From NCBI GenBank assembly GCA_025210745.1, contig JAOARC010000039.1, positions 1 through 36,982 on the forward strand: 36,982 nt of DNA, written 5' to 3'. Under the pieces are notes generated by a model. The model was not told the origin of the DNA. It worked only from the letters and a program-made list of their open reading frames with translations, and did not search any database. Made by a program: the position numbers and the translations under genes. How positions within the stretch are numbered: the first letter of the stretch is position 1; each line of letters begins with the position of its first letter. Shown here piece after piece: positions 12,001-18,243 of the stretch. The DNA comes from Bacteriovoracaceae bacterium. Its GTDB lineage: Bacteria; Bdellovibrionota; Bacteriovoracia; Bacteriovoracales; Bacteriovoracaceae.

Positions 12001-12724
12001 AAATAATTCTGGGAATCAAAATACAGGTTCTATAGTTTTTGTTGGTTCTAGTACACTTCCTGTTATACCTTATTATTATGGAAACAGTAATCTAGATGGT
12101 AATGTTCAACCGCAAGCTTCAACAAGATTATTTGGTGTACCATCATCACAAGGATACGTAAGCTGTACGCAAAACTCTACAAGTTTTACTGTTTATAGAT
12201 CATCAAATTCTATTAGAGCTCAAGATACTTATGCTTGTAATGATGGACAAAGAATTAATATTTCTGATGGCAACTATGCTCAAGGTATTGCGCCTTCTGT
12301 TAATATTGTTTCAAATAATCCTATTTTTGGTACTTCTCAAGCAGATAGAGATGGGTCGGAATCAGCTGCTTTTATGGGACTAGATAGTCTTGGTAGAGAT
12401 TATATTATACCTACAAATTCAGAATATATAGTTATTGCATGTCCGTATGCTGCTACTAGTATTGATGTATATGATGAAACAGAATCTGTTGTTTATAGTA
12501 CAACATGTAATGCTAATGGAAACTTTCCAGGAAAAGCAAAGGTTCTAGCTTCACAATTTAGCTTATCTAGAATGGCGCCTGGTTATAGGATTAAAGGTAA
12601 TAATCCATTCTACGTAATGTATGAATACGAAAACCAAGATGAGACTTCAGTTTACCCGGCAAAAGCAGCTAGAAAGTATCTTGAAACTCCGTTAGCTACA
12701 ACAGTTAGCGGTACTGAATACTAA
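2..12724 (+). CDS. Giant tandem-repeat surface/secreted protein (5' partial)
   Basis: The reading frame is open from base 2 and already encodes the end of a repeat unit (His-Ala-Asn then Asp-Ser-Ile-Ser-Asn), so the gene starts upstream and the first in-frame TTG at 47 is not a real start. At least 4240 residues are visible. They comprise one partial and 28 complete ~120-residue repeats (134-10213) rich in Thr, Ser, Asn, Gly and Ala. Next come an Ig-like region (~10214-10590), FN3-like segments (~10590-11250), a DUF2341-like domain (~11255-11575, with DLRFF and YWIEYHD-type motifs), and a ~380-residue C-terminal region ending in Tyr. I see no Cys in the repeats; six Cys lie in the C-terminal part. 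The composition is typical of extracellular beta-sandwich adhesins. Secretion route and ligand cannot be read here because the N-terminus is missing. A terminator follows directly. Confidence 0.93.
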   Translation, partial: AHANSDSISNLSLNFLPGAFNFNTNTANITNAIKNDITITYLDPYTISYSGSTFSETAANTGLLSGSSTISLTGTTFTGSNGDNFVSNGKVIVSNLPAGLTATVTKVSANQVNLAITGNATNHANTNDIANLTLAFQSSAFASGDASGVVGSTKSDFIIDYIDPYSISFDTLSVDENVQNVGTITQTMTITLTGHQFSGTNGDDFVLSGKVAIANLPAGLTAVVTRNSNTELEFSFSGAATSHANANDVGNLSFTLQDSALISGALAADVVGYNPSNLSIDFLPPYTLSANGTGFNEGGANDGSITDTITYTLVGTTFAGANGRDLVADGDVTLANIPAGLTAVVTKIDTNNVSLSFSGTATSHAVVNNSNNTDITFLAGAFSSGNAGGVTPNNFTGLTFSWDDPPSLSYSPLTFNESTPNIGGTTTSVSIFAANKTFDGTLGENFVTASKVTVSGHPAGLTPVVTYASANQVNLTFTGNATNNDDADDMASGISVVFANSAFVGGNAAQVVNFSFNSLGIDFLDPYQISYASTALSESSLNDGSIANSLSITLSGTLYAGSIGEDYVVSGKATVNNLPAGLTASVTKLSTSLAEVSITGNATSHEASDSIANLEVVFANTAFQSGAAGGVTNSTKSDLSITFNDTAIVSYTASAFNEAISNIGAIGNSINITLANDTFNGPDGENFISTGKVSATNVPVGLIPTVTKVDATTLSFSLTSNAVAHENAHDISNLTLAFAGSAFAFNSNPGSVTGSSKSDFSIDFLDAYSIAYSGTSVSESAANDGSISDTLDIDLTGTTYTGTNGDDFVAGGKVTVSNVPSGLTAVVTRTSNTQVQLSFTGNATSNLNSHDISNLTVIFADSAFTSGKSAGVTGYSRSDLSVDFDDQPFLTYASGSFAEAVANTGGVSTTLDVTLTNATFSGTDGDIYTPGTQVTFSNVPAGLAASAQKIDATTVRFSFTGSATSHGAADSISNFGVQFNNAAFNTVLAANVTGTSKTDYAVNFINPYSIGYGGATFTENVANVGGIDTSINITVLGTTFTKNNGDTYTNGVDVNFFNIPAGLTPVLTKVNSTTVALTFSGTATSHGLGNSITNFGISLEDSAFSSGASAGVSNSTKIDFAVNFSDPYTIAYSLPGFQESSSNNGAVGTTVDIDLTGTTFTGTNGSNYTSGTQYTVANVPAGLTAVVFKASSTKLTVFFTGNATSHENVNDIANFTISLNNAAFTSGAAAGVTNSSKSDFFVDFISGATLAYDTATFNEAATNIGSIDTTATITLANDTFTGVNGENFISTGKISASNVPSGLTVVATKVDANNIAITLSGNATSHLNVDDISNLGLTFAASAFTFNTDATTVANYNKTDLAIDFIDQYSLAYDISTMSEAAANDGSIGNNIVITLSGSTQFTGTNGDNFIAAGKATVSNLPTGLTAVVTKDSNTQVTLSLTGNASVHANSNDISNFGIVFSDTAFSTGASAGVDNSSKNDIILDFNDQPSLAYGGNVFQESAANIGGVTDTIDITLTNATFTGTDGAFYSSGSEFSASNIPAGLTMAVQKISATLVRVSFTGTATSHASSNSVVNIGIQFNNAAFNTVLASNVSNNSKSDFALNYRDPYTLAYSGSIFTESVANTGAIDTTVNVTVAGTTFTGTNGVNYTNGAEYSVANLPAGLGVQVQKVSDTVVQISLTANATAHANVNDISNFTINFLNAAFTSGNASGVNDTTKADFTIDFMDPYSIAYSAGGVSEDGANNGSITDTIDIDLTGTSFTGTNGVAYVASTQYTVANVPAGLTAVVTKINSTKLRLSFTGTASSHAAANNITNLTLNLLDAAFVSNAAAGVTDSSKADYTVTFFDNASLSYSSGTFTEDASNIGTLSNIITITMTNDTFSGLNGENYVSTSKASFSGLPAGLTGTITKTSSTTVDIALTGSAAAHANANDLSTVGVTFTANAFDFNTDATTVANYSKTDINLDYIDPYLLSYGGGIFTEAAANNGSIGNSIVLTLSGGANFTGVNTDDFVAGGKVAVTNVPAGLTAVATRDSATQITLTLTGAATNNLNSNDISTLTYVFADTAFDTGAAAGVTNSTKTDVAIDFNDQPSLAYSGSTLLEANANTGGIAGQIDITLTGDTFTGNNGDVYTATEVTYSNIPAGLTARIERISATVVRLTFTGNASAHTIANNVSNIGLAFQNGAFTNVAATNITEASKSDVALSYKDPYTLAYSAAGFTEALTNDGAVDSTVDITLTGTTFTGANASTYAASTQYTIANLPAGLTFVVTKVNDSTLRLSFTGTATAHADGDDVSNFTINLLDAAFTSGAAAGVNNTTKSDFTIDYLPPATLSWSASTFTESNLNDGSIGNTITLDIVNDTFTGAINSDPIGNGDIVVNNLPAGLTAVGQKINSTQIVISLTSNATNHANAHDISNLEFVSQSSLFTNNNTATNVTNYQLTGVTVDFEDPYVLSYSTSSLNEASSNDGAVSETITINLTGTTFTGTNGDNFAGTKATISNHPTGLTPVLTKNSNSQLTLSFTGTASSHADAQDVSNITIVFADGAFASGAAAGVDNSTKNDIAIDFRNLASIAYDSGTFSESGTNVGAIGNTITLTLTDDIFTGTNGDNFAGNGNATVSNVPAGLTATLVRASDTTLTLSLNGSATNHANSDDVSNISVVLAASAFSFNSNATLVTNYSKTDVAVDYADPFAIAYSATALAEAITNDGAIAATLTLDLTGTTFTGTNGDNFVPAKATVSNVPAGLTAVVTRNSATQLALSFTGTATNHEATHSISNLAVSLLDGAFTSGAAAGVTDSNKTGMSINFDNKPSLAYSHTALPEDVKNIGEITTALVIDLTGETFATGAFDTSKVTVTNLPAGLGYTATRNSATQIQIDFTGAASAHASTDDIANLTVTFLDAAFANVAASNITNSTNSSIAINYIDPYVLSFSGGTFSEAASNDGAIATTITATIAGTGFNTPAIDMITNGFVTINNIPLGLAANVVRDSSTQVSISFTSAATSHANADDISNLEIIFNDSAFISGESDGVTGSTKSDFNIDYVDPASLSYASATFVEDTSNDGTLPNTIDITLASDTFTGSVSDNFAGTKANISNVPAGHTATLTKIDATTVRLALTGSGTNHENINDISNLTVEFVASAFTNNTVAANVTGYLKNDIIIDYADAYSISYAASSVSENIANDGSITETVNISLTGTSFVAGTDFVTESHVTITNKPAGLTVVLTRVDANNLTLSFTGSASAHEAANNVTNFGIEFLDSAFTTGNAAGIVNYQNLTFAINYTDQAVISYSTDTFSEAALNDGSIGNTINISITNGEFTGANSSDFVADSKVTITNVPVAYTATLTKISNTTLTLALSGAAANGDHEDADDISNVTVDFNDTAVTSARADLTVNETKSDIKIDYADVVLPAISNMAAPADGWYKVGQTMSFVATFTEDVDVTGTPRLVINMGGETKYATYVSGHTTSALTFEYVTQNGSAPADQDLDGIQFSSTSIDLNGGTIKKKNDAINNALITFSSPNMANVKVDTVDPGSITGLIIGTAGVLSTQNTAIGSASPAISWTNPSGPDDNIDHIEVGIGTAAGADNIISFTDVGNVATHTFTGVAPDWTQCSGGSPLYYPVVRVHDEADNTSPTIANAGGFLYDSIDPTNPTVTATTFDATNTASATITWTAGSDACGIASYEMAIGWDADSSGTLEAGEVGNVVGWTDVGNVLSAKLTGLTLTDNTNYYTSIRTIDITGRTSGTVGATSARWRANFNYRRDVTIAPATSVADSHVMVTLNSGNFTYANAQSDLSDLRFFTTADVALDYWIEYHDATDETRIWVKIPATATSTIVMKYGTVNLTDGQDKAATFSYATEQDLYVEMQGHQTNKTLSVASYVDSNSVTISTSSSGTQSLDEGDLFSFASVEQAVITAKGPISGRVLDDNPAYEAIVPLSEAVTEFGYPVSRHNTDRYRFYNPNTTDADVTINAFYANGNAFPGGVTTITVPAGGFAYSADVDPNNSGNQNTGSIVFVGSSTLPVIPYYYGNSNLDGNVQPQASTRLFGVPSSQGYVSCTQNSTSFTVYRSSNSIRAQDTYACNDGQRINISDGNYAQGIAPSVNIVSNNPIFGTSQADRDGSESAAFMGLDSLGRDYIIPTNSEYIVIACPYAATSIDVYDETESVVYSTTCNANGNFPGKAKVLASQFSLSRMAPGYRIKGNNPFYVMYEYENQDETSVYPAKAARKYLETPLATTVSGTEY
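134..10213 (+). repeat. 28 tandem ~360-nt coding repeats
   Basis: Twenty-eight diverged protein repeats average exactly 360 nt each (10080 nt in total). A unit starts at Tyr-x-(Ile/Leu)-(Ala/Ser)-Tyr and runs through Phe-x-Glu, Asn-(Asp/Ile/Thr)-Gly-x-Ile, Thr-Phe-x-Gly-x-Asn-Gly, a Pro-Ala-Gly-Leu-Thr turn, Thr-Gly-x-Ala-x-x-His, (Asn/Asp)-Asp-Ile-Ser-Asn, Ala-Phe-x-x-Gly and Lys-x-Asp, ending at Asp-Phe-x-Asp-Pro. The alternating hydrophobic strands and Gly/Asn turns suggest beta-sandwich domains. Units are conserved in protein but diverged in DNA, so they are old or under amino-acid selection. Confidence 0.93.
2663..6274 (+). repeat. Two consecutive 1806-nt super-repeats (5 domains each)
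   Basis: Within the repeat array, domains 8-12 (2663-4468) and 13-17 (4469-6274) form two blocks of exactly 602 codons. Each block contains the same order of five domain subtypes. The first subtype starts Pro-(Phe/Ser)-Leu and carries FNNAAFNTVLA in both blocks. The fourth carries a phenylalanine-rich FNTDATTVANY stretch in both. The fifth ends in a Phe-(Asn/Asp)-Asp-Gln type junction. The next subtype-one domain starts at 6275, again 1806 nt on. Confidence 0.85.
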
Positions 12725-12728
12725 TTAA

Positions 12729-12757
12729 AAAAAACGCCACCTAAGTGTGGCGTTTTT
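12729..12757 (+). terminator. Rho-independent terminator after the giant gene
   Basis: A perfect inverted repeat has left arm AAAACGCCAC (12731-12740), a 6-nt loop, and right arm GTGGCGTTTT (12747-12756). An A-run precedes it and a T-run follows. It starts a few bases after the stop codon of the repeat-protein gene. Confidence 0.9.
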
Positions 12758-12861
12758 ACATTTTTTATTTAATCCACTTCATTTTTTCTATTTATAGTAT
12801 GACTTAAGTTATTATAAATTCATGTAGAAAAAATATTCTTAGAAAAAAACTTATTAGAACT

Positions 12862-12867
12862 TATAAT
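12862..12867 (+). promoter_or_regulatory. Candidate -10 box for the 82-residue gene
   Basis: A perfect TATAAT lies about 65 nt before the ATG at 12932, in the AT-rich gap after the terminator. The -35 position (17-nt spacing) reads TTAGAA, a poor match. The surrounding AT richness makes chance matches likely. Confidence 0.35.
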
Positions 12868-12931
12868 AAAGCTACTTATAAAAGTTAATAATACTGCAAG
12901 ATGTTTTGTAGTTTGGATAAGAGAGGAACGT

Positions 12932-13180
12932 ATGTTAGATCCTGATAATTTTAAAGAGTCTCTAAGAAGACAGTTTAGAGATGATGTAAAAATGATTATA
13001 ACAGAATGTCATGGTGAACATTCAACATTTTTAGATATAGAGCTTTTAAATAAAAGGTTAGTTTCTATTCATAATCATGCTGTGAATATTGGTTTATCTG
13101 AAAATGATTGGCTTGATTTAGTATTTGAGATCTGTCCAGAAATTTATGATTCTTTAGACTTTGGGCCTATGGCAGCATAA
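12932..13180 (+). CDS. Small hypothetical protein (82 aa)
   Basis: I do not recognise this protein. It is a soluble, acidic 82-residue polypeptide with no signal peptide or membrane segment, probably mostly helical. It contains two Cys, several His, and a C-terminal half rich in Asp, Glu and Leu. Translation is well supported: a GAGAGGAA ribosome-binding site (12921-12928) precedes the ATG. The gene stands alone, with a terminator on each side, between the giant repeat gene and dnaE, so it is probably monocistronic. Confidence 0.75.
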   Translation: MLDPDNFKESLRRQFRDDVKMIITECHGEHSTFLDIELLNKRLVSIHNHAVNIGLSENDWLDLVFEICPEIYDSLDFGPMAA

Positions 13181-13206
13181 ATATAACCATTTGAAATTCT
13201 ATTCCA

Positions 13207-13246
13207 AAAAGGGCTTTTTGCAGTGTGTGAAAAGCCCTTTTCTTTT
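13207..13246 (+). terminator. Rho-independent terminator after the 82-aa gene
   Basis: Perfect 12-nt arms AAAAGGGCTTTT (13207-13218) and AAAAGCCCTTTT (13230-13241) flank an 11-nt loop, followed by more T residues. The flanking A and T runs could let it act in both directions, but there is no facing gene nearby. Confidence 0.9.
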
Positions 13247-13303
13247 ACAAAATAAGGCTCTTTTGGCATATTAAATACTATACTATAGAGAGGCCATACA
13301 CAC

Positions 13304-16300
13304 ATGAAAAATCCTTTTTTATACCCTGACTTTAAAGTTAAGGATGACCAAGACGACGGTTTTGTTCATCTGCATTTACATACTCAGTACTCATTACTGG
13401 ATGGTGCCATAAGGCTGGATGACTTATTTGAAGAATTAAAAGCAAATGGATCTAAAGCAGTTGCCATGACAGATCATGGAAATATGTTTGGTGCCATTGA
13501 TTTTTATACTAAGGCCATCCAAAATGGAATTAAACCCATTTTAGGATCAGAGGTTTATTTTACTCCTGGATCAAGATTCGACAGAAGAGCTCCAAAAAAT
13601 ACAAAGACAATTGAATCTCAAGATGAAGTGGAAGGTAAGCATCAAATTCATCACCTTGTTTTACTTTGTAAAAATAATACTGGTTATAAAAACTTATGTA
13701 AGCTTTTGTCAAAAGCATACTTAGAAGGATTTTACTATAAGCCAAGAATTGATCTTGAACTTTTAAAAGAACATAGTGAAGGATTAATTGCAACAACAGC
13801 TTGTTTAAAAGGGGAAGCTGCCTTTAATTTTTTTACTAATCAAGATGATAAAGCTCATCAAGCGATACAAAAATTAAAAGATATTTTTGAAGATGATTTT
13901 TATTTAGAGATTCAAAGACATGGCCTAGAAGAAGAAAAGGTTTATGATAAAATTATTGAATACTCTAAAATTCACAATATAAAACTAGTTGCTACTAATG
14001 ACTCTCATTATTTAACAAGAGAAGATTCAGCGGCTCAAGAAGTACTTTTATGTATTCAAACGGGAAAGACGTTCTTAGATGAAAAAAGAATGAAGCTTAC
14101 AACGGATGAGTTTTATTTAAAGTCTCCTGCTGAGATGAGAGAAGCTTTTAAAGACTTACCTCAAGCTTGTGATCATACATTAGAAATTGCTGATAAATGT
14201 AATGTTGAAATTACTTGGCAAAAAGAAGATGGATCTCAGGTTTATCATCTTCCTGACTTTGATAGGTTTATTGAAACGGGTGAAAATACACAAGAATTTT
14301 TTATCAGAGAAAGCCGTGAAGGGTTAGAGCGAAGATTTAAAGGTCCTCACTTTAAAAAAATTGTAGAACTTGATAATTGGGAAACTGAACTTAAACAAGT
14401 TTATTATGATAGATTACAAGTCGAATTAGATACTATTTTACAAATGGGATTTCCCGGGTATTTCTGTATTGTATCTGACTTTATTCAATGGACTAAAGAT
14501 AATGGTATACCAGTTGGTCCTGGTAGGGGATCAGGGGCTGGTTCATTAGTAGCTTATGCATTAGATATTACAAATATTAATCCTATTCCATATAATCTTC
14601 TATTTGAAAGGTTTATCAACTTAGAACGTATCTCAATGCCAGATTTTGATATCGATTTTTGTCAGGATAGAAGACCTGAAGTTATTGAGTATGTAACACA
14701 AAAATACGGTATTGATAAAGTTGGACAAATTATTACTTTTGGAAAACTCCAAGCAAAAGCTGTTATTAGAGATGTATCAAGAGTATTTGCTCTTCCATAC
14801 GCTGAAGCTGATGCCCTAGCAAAGCTTATTCCAGATGAGCTAGGTATTACTCTTAAAAAAGCTATTGAAATGGAGCCAAGGCTTAGCGATCTTGAAGAGC
14901 GAGATCCAAAAATAAGAAGAATTCTTCAAATTTCAAAAAGACTAGAAGGTTTATTAAGACATGCTTCTATTCACGCGGCAGGGGTTATTATTACAAATGA
15001 TCCTCTTGTAAATTATTGTCCTTTATATAAAGGAAGAGAAGGAGAGCAAGTTGTTCAATTTGATAAAGATTTTTCTGAAAAAATTGGTCTTGTTAAATTC
15101 GACTTTCTTGGACTTAAAACTCTAACTGTAATTCAAAATGCTGTTAACTTTGTTAAGCGCGATCATAAAGATGATTTTGATATCGAATACATCGATATGG
15201 AAGATAAGTATGTTTATGATTATATATCAGAAGGAAAAACAACAGGTGTTTTTCAATTAGAGTCTTCTGGGATGAAAGACCTTTGTGCTAGATTAAAGCC
15301 TGAATCAATAGATGATATTACTGCCATTAATGCTTTATATAGGCCAGGTCCAATGGGACTAGGAATGCATGATGAATTTATCGAAAGAAAATTCGGTAGA
15401 AAAGAAGTTGATTATTTCTTTGAAGGTGAAAAAAGTTTAGAAGATGTTCTTTACGATACTTACGGGATTATTGTTTACCAAGAGCAGGTTATGAATATCG
15501 CTAGAACCGTTGGAGGATATTCTCTAGGCGAAGCAGATATGCTTAGACGTGCTATGGGTAAAAAGAAAGAAAAAGAAATGGCCCGTCATAGAGAAATCTT
15601 TTTAGCAGGTGCTAAAGAGCGTGGTTATGATACTAAAAAAGCTGCTGAAGTTTATGATCTTATGGCTGAATTTGCTAAATATGGATTTAATAAATCTCAT
15701 GCGGTTGCCTATGCAGTTATTGCCTATCAGACAGCCTTTTTAAAAAGATATTATCCGGCTTGTTTCTTTGCTGCTCTTTTAGGAACAGAGATGAACAATA
15801 CGGATAAGGTTACAGCATATATTAATGATGCTAGACAAATTGGTATTGAAATTCTACCTCCTGATGTAAATGAATCACTATTCTTATTTAATGTTATTGG
15901 AAAGAATATTAGATTTGGAATGGGGGCTATTAAAAACGTTGGAGCAGCTCCAGTAGCTGCTATTATAAAAGAGCGAGAGGAAAATGGTCCATTTAAAAGC
16001 TTTATTGATTTTTGTGAAAGAGTATCAATGAAGTCTATCAATAAAAGAGTTGTTGAATCTTTAATAAAAGTAGGGGCTTTTGATAGTTTTGAAAAAATGA
16101 ATAGAAAAACTCTTTTAGAAAACTTAGAGCAAGTAATGAACTATGCTGCTAAAAAACAAGAGGAAAAACTAAAAGGACAGGTTAATCTTTTTGATATGGC
16201 AGGAGCTTTTGAAGAGCCAAAAGAGAAGATGTTAGACATTAATCCTACATCTGATTTTGATGATAAAGAAAAATTATCGTACGAACAACAGCTACTTGGT

Positions 16301-16966
16301 ATTTATGTATCTGGACATCCTTTAGAAAAGTATGGCGATATTTTAAAAGAACTTATCTCAATGCCGATTAAAGAGATTAATGAATTACCAAAAGTAGAAA
16401 AGCCTGAGTTTGATTTTAGAAATAGAGGTAAACAAGCTTATGATCCTTCTAGAAGAAATTTAACTATTGCTGGAATTGTAGCGGAAAAAAAAGCTATTCT
16501 TACTAAAAAAGGTGATAGGATGGCATTTGTGACATTAGAAGATCTATCGGGAAAAATTGAATGTCTCTTTTTTCCTTCATCTTATGCTGAATATCATGAG
16601 TTCTTAGAAGGTGATGATCCTATTGTTATTGAAGGTTATGTAAAGCTATCCGAAGAAAGAAGAAGCTTCTTTGTTAATAAAGTAAGAAAAGTAGAAGATG
16701 AAACGGATACAAGAGTAAGCTCCGTAAAAATCCAAATAGAAATGGATAAACTACATGATCATTCATTATCTAAATTAAAGAGTATACTTTTAAGTTATAG
16801 AGGCACTGTTCCTGCAAAACTATGTTTTGAGTCTGAAAATGGAGAGGTTTCTATGGATTTAGGGGAGAACTATCTTGTTAACCCTGTTCCACAAATGGCT
16901 GTAAAAGTTAATGAAGTACTAAATTCAAACTCGGTAAGTTTTATTGTAGATGGCCAAAATAATTAA
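13304..16966 (+). CDS. dnaE: DNA polymerase III alpha subunit
   Basis: This is the replicative polymerase subunit of the chromosomal replisome, 1220 residues against about 1160 in E. coli. The N-terminal PHP domain shows all nine residues I would expect for metal binding: H24, H26, D33, H58, E83, H117, C167, D233 and H235. The polymerase core has the glycine-rich GPGRGSGAGS loop near residue 405 and the catalytic Asp triad D447/D449 (PDFDIDF) and D600 (FDFLG). An internal beta-clamp-binding motif QVNLF is at 959-963, followed by an OB-fold segment (~1050-1100). The ATG at 13304 follows an AGAGAGG ribosome-binding site, and a TATACT-like box lies at 13279. Nineteen bases separate it from the next gene, so it probably heads a small operon. 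Confidence 0.98.
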   Translation: MKNPFLYPDFKVKDDQDDGFVHLHLHTQYSLLDGAIRLDDLFEELKANGSKAVAMTDHGNMFGAIDFYTKAIQNGIKPILGSEVYFTPGSRFDRRAPKNTKTIESQDEVEGKHQIHHLVLLCKNNTGYKNLCKLLSKAYLEGFYYKPRIDLELLKEHSEGLIATTACLKGEAAFNFFTNQDDKAHQAIQKLKDIFEDDFYLEIQRHGLEEEKVYDKIIEYSKIHNIKLVATNDSHYLTREDSAAQEVLLCIQTGKTFLDEKRMKLTTDEFYLKSPAEMREAFKDLPQACDHTLEIADKCNVEITWQKEDGSQVYHLPDFDRFIETGENTQEFFIRESREGLERRFKGPHFKKIVELDNWETELKQVYYDRLQVELDTILQMGFPGYFCIVSDFIQWTKDNGIPVGPGRGSGAGSLVAYALDITNINPIPYNLLFERFINLERISMPDFDIDFCQDRRPEVIEYVTQKYGIDKVGQIITFGKLQAKAVIRDVSRVFALPYAEADALAKLIPDELGITLKKAIEMEPRLSDLEERDPKIRRILQISKRLEGLLRHASIHAAGVIITNDPLVNYCPLYKGREGEQVVQFDKDFSEKIGLVKFDFLGLKTLTVIQNAVNFVKRDHKDDFDIEYIDMEDKYVYDYISEGKTTGVFQLESSGMKDLCARLKPESIDDITAINALYRPGPMGLGMHDEFIERKFGRKEVDYFFEGEKSLEDVLYDTYGIIVYQEQVMNIARTVGGYSLGEADMLRRAMGKKKEKEMARHREIFLAGAKERGYDTKKAAEVYDLMAEFAKYGFNKSHAVAYAVIAYQTAFLKRYYPACFFAALLGTEMNNTDKVTAYINDARQIGIEILPPDVNESLFLFNVIGKNIRFGMGAIKNVGAAPVAAIIKEREENGPFKSFIDFCERVSMKSINKRVVESLIKVGAFDSFEKMNRKTLLENLEQVMNYAAKKQEEKLKGQVNLFDMAGAFEEPKEKMLDINPTSDFDDKEKLSYEQQLLGIYVSGHPLEKYGDILKELISMPIKEINELPKVEKPEFDFRNRGKQAYDPSRRNLTIAGIVAEKKAILTKKGDRMAFVTLEDLSGKIECLFFPSSYAEYHEFLEGDDPIVIEGYVKLSEERRSFFVNKVRKVEDETDTRVSSVKIQIEMDKLHDHSLSKLKSILLSYRGTVPAKLCFESENGEVSMDLGENYLVNPVPQMAVKVNEVLNSNSVSFIVDGQNN

Positions 16967-16985
16967 AAGCGACTAATCTATATAT

Positions 16986-18215
16986 ATGAAATTGATACTT
17001 ATATTTTGTCTTTTTTTTAATTTTACTTATGCTTTAGATATAAAGTCAGCGACGGGTAGTCTTTTTGTTCATCAAAAAGACTCTGAAGCCTTTATTAAAG
17101 AAAGTTTATTGCATAGCTCATTTATCAATGCAATTAAAAAAGGTTTTAAAAAACAGGGCTTGAGCGTTGATGAGTTTTGGCAAAAATACAAAACATCGCT
17201 AGATGAAAGAATACAAGAATCTGTAAAAAATTTACAAGAGCAAGAATCTTTTCAAAAATTAGATGATGAAGAAAAGAGATATAAAATAAGAAGTTTAAAA
17301 TTTAAAGTTAAGAAGAGTTTTTTATCTTTAAACAGTACCATCACTTCTTATAGCATAAAAAGTATAACAATTTCTCCAAGAAATCCAAACTTAAGAATAA
17401 TGAAAGTCGATGTAAAACTAGATGAAATAGTCTTAACAAAAAAATATTTTAGTCTAGTAAAGAAAATAATTAAAAGTTCTTATGATAGTCTGTATTTAGA
17501 TATATCTTATACAAATTATAAATTTGATTTTACTCAATTGGGTGTTTCTAATGAATCTGATTTTACTTCTGTTGTTGATTCTCATTGGCTTAGCTGGTTT
17601 GAAAAATATAAAACAGATAATATATTAAAAATCGAAAGCAAAAAAATTTCTGATATTCAGAATACTAAGTCACAAGAATATAGTAACTCATTATTATTAA
17701 AAGTAGATGTTGATATGAGAAAAATTGACTTTAATGATGATCTTCAAAAGTATACTTTTGCTTTTACAATATCTGGATATCTTATGGATATATATCAGAA
17801 TAAGGTACTTACTAGTTTTAGTACGAATAAGGAGATTAAGACTTATACAAATGTATCAAAAGATAGATTTAGCTCCTTAGTTGCTAATTATATATACCGT
17901 CAACCTATGAGTAAGTTTGGCGATATAAAGAATTATCTCAATAAACCCAAGCAATTGTTAAGCCGTTATAAAGTTGTATTTGAAAATTATAAAAGTATTA
18001 AGCAGATTGAACAAATTGAAAAACAGTTAATATCCCTAGGATATGAGTATGGATTGACAAGTAATACATCGTCTTTGACTCAGTTAAGCTATGTTTTAGA
18101 TATCTATTGTTCAGCTAACAAAAAACAATTAGTTGAGGTTTTTAATAGACTTCGTGATAGGAAAAAATTTGACTTAATTGATATGGTAGATACTCTTAGT
18201 GTAAAATTTAAATAA
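16986..18215 (+). CDS. Secreted protein of unknown function (409 aa)
   Basis: I do not recognise the family. The N-terminus is a clean Sec signal peptide: MKL, then a hydrophobic stretch, then Ala before LDIKSA, with probable cleavage after residue 16. The mature protein is Lys/Ser/Asp-rich and mixed alpha/beta, with no further membrane helix and no lipobox, so it is likely periplasmic. Several segments look like paired beta strands with repeated Lys-Ile-Xxx-Ser patterns. It lies 19 nt after dnaE and 28 nt before a CsgG/FlgT-like lipoprotein gene. The lipoprotein neighbour suggests a shared envelope role, which is inference. No strong Shine-Dalgarno sequence precedes the ATG, so translation may depend on coupling. 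Confidence 0.85.
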   Translation: MKLILIFCLFFNFTYALDIKSATGSLFVHQKDSEAFIKESLLHSSFINAIKKGFKKQGLSVDEFWQKYKTSLDERIQESVKNLQEQESFQKLDDEEKRYKIRSLKFKVKKSFLSLNSTITSYSIKSITISPRNPNLRIMKVDVKLDEIVLTKKYFSLVKKIIKSSYDSLYLDISYTNYKFDFTQLGVSNESDFTSVVDSHWLSWFEKYKTDNILKIESKKISDIQNTKSQEYSNSLLLKVDVDMRKIDFNDDLQKYTFAFTISGYLMDIYQNKVLTSFSTNKEIKTYTNVSKDRFSSLVANYIYRQPMSKFGDIKNYLNKPKQLLSRYKVVFENYKSIKQIEQIEKQLISLGYEYGLTSNTSSLTQLSYVLDIYCSANKKQLVEVFNRLRDRKKFDLIDMVDTLSVKFK

Positions 18216-18243
18216 GACTAATAACTCTTATTGGATTTTATAT

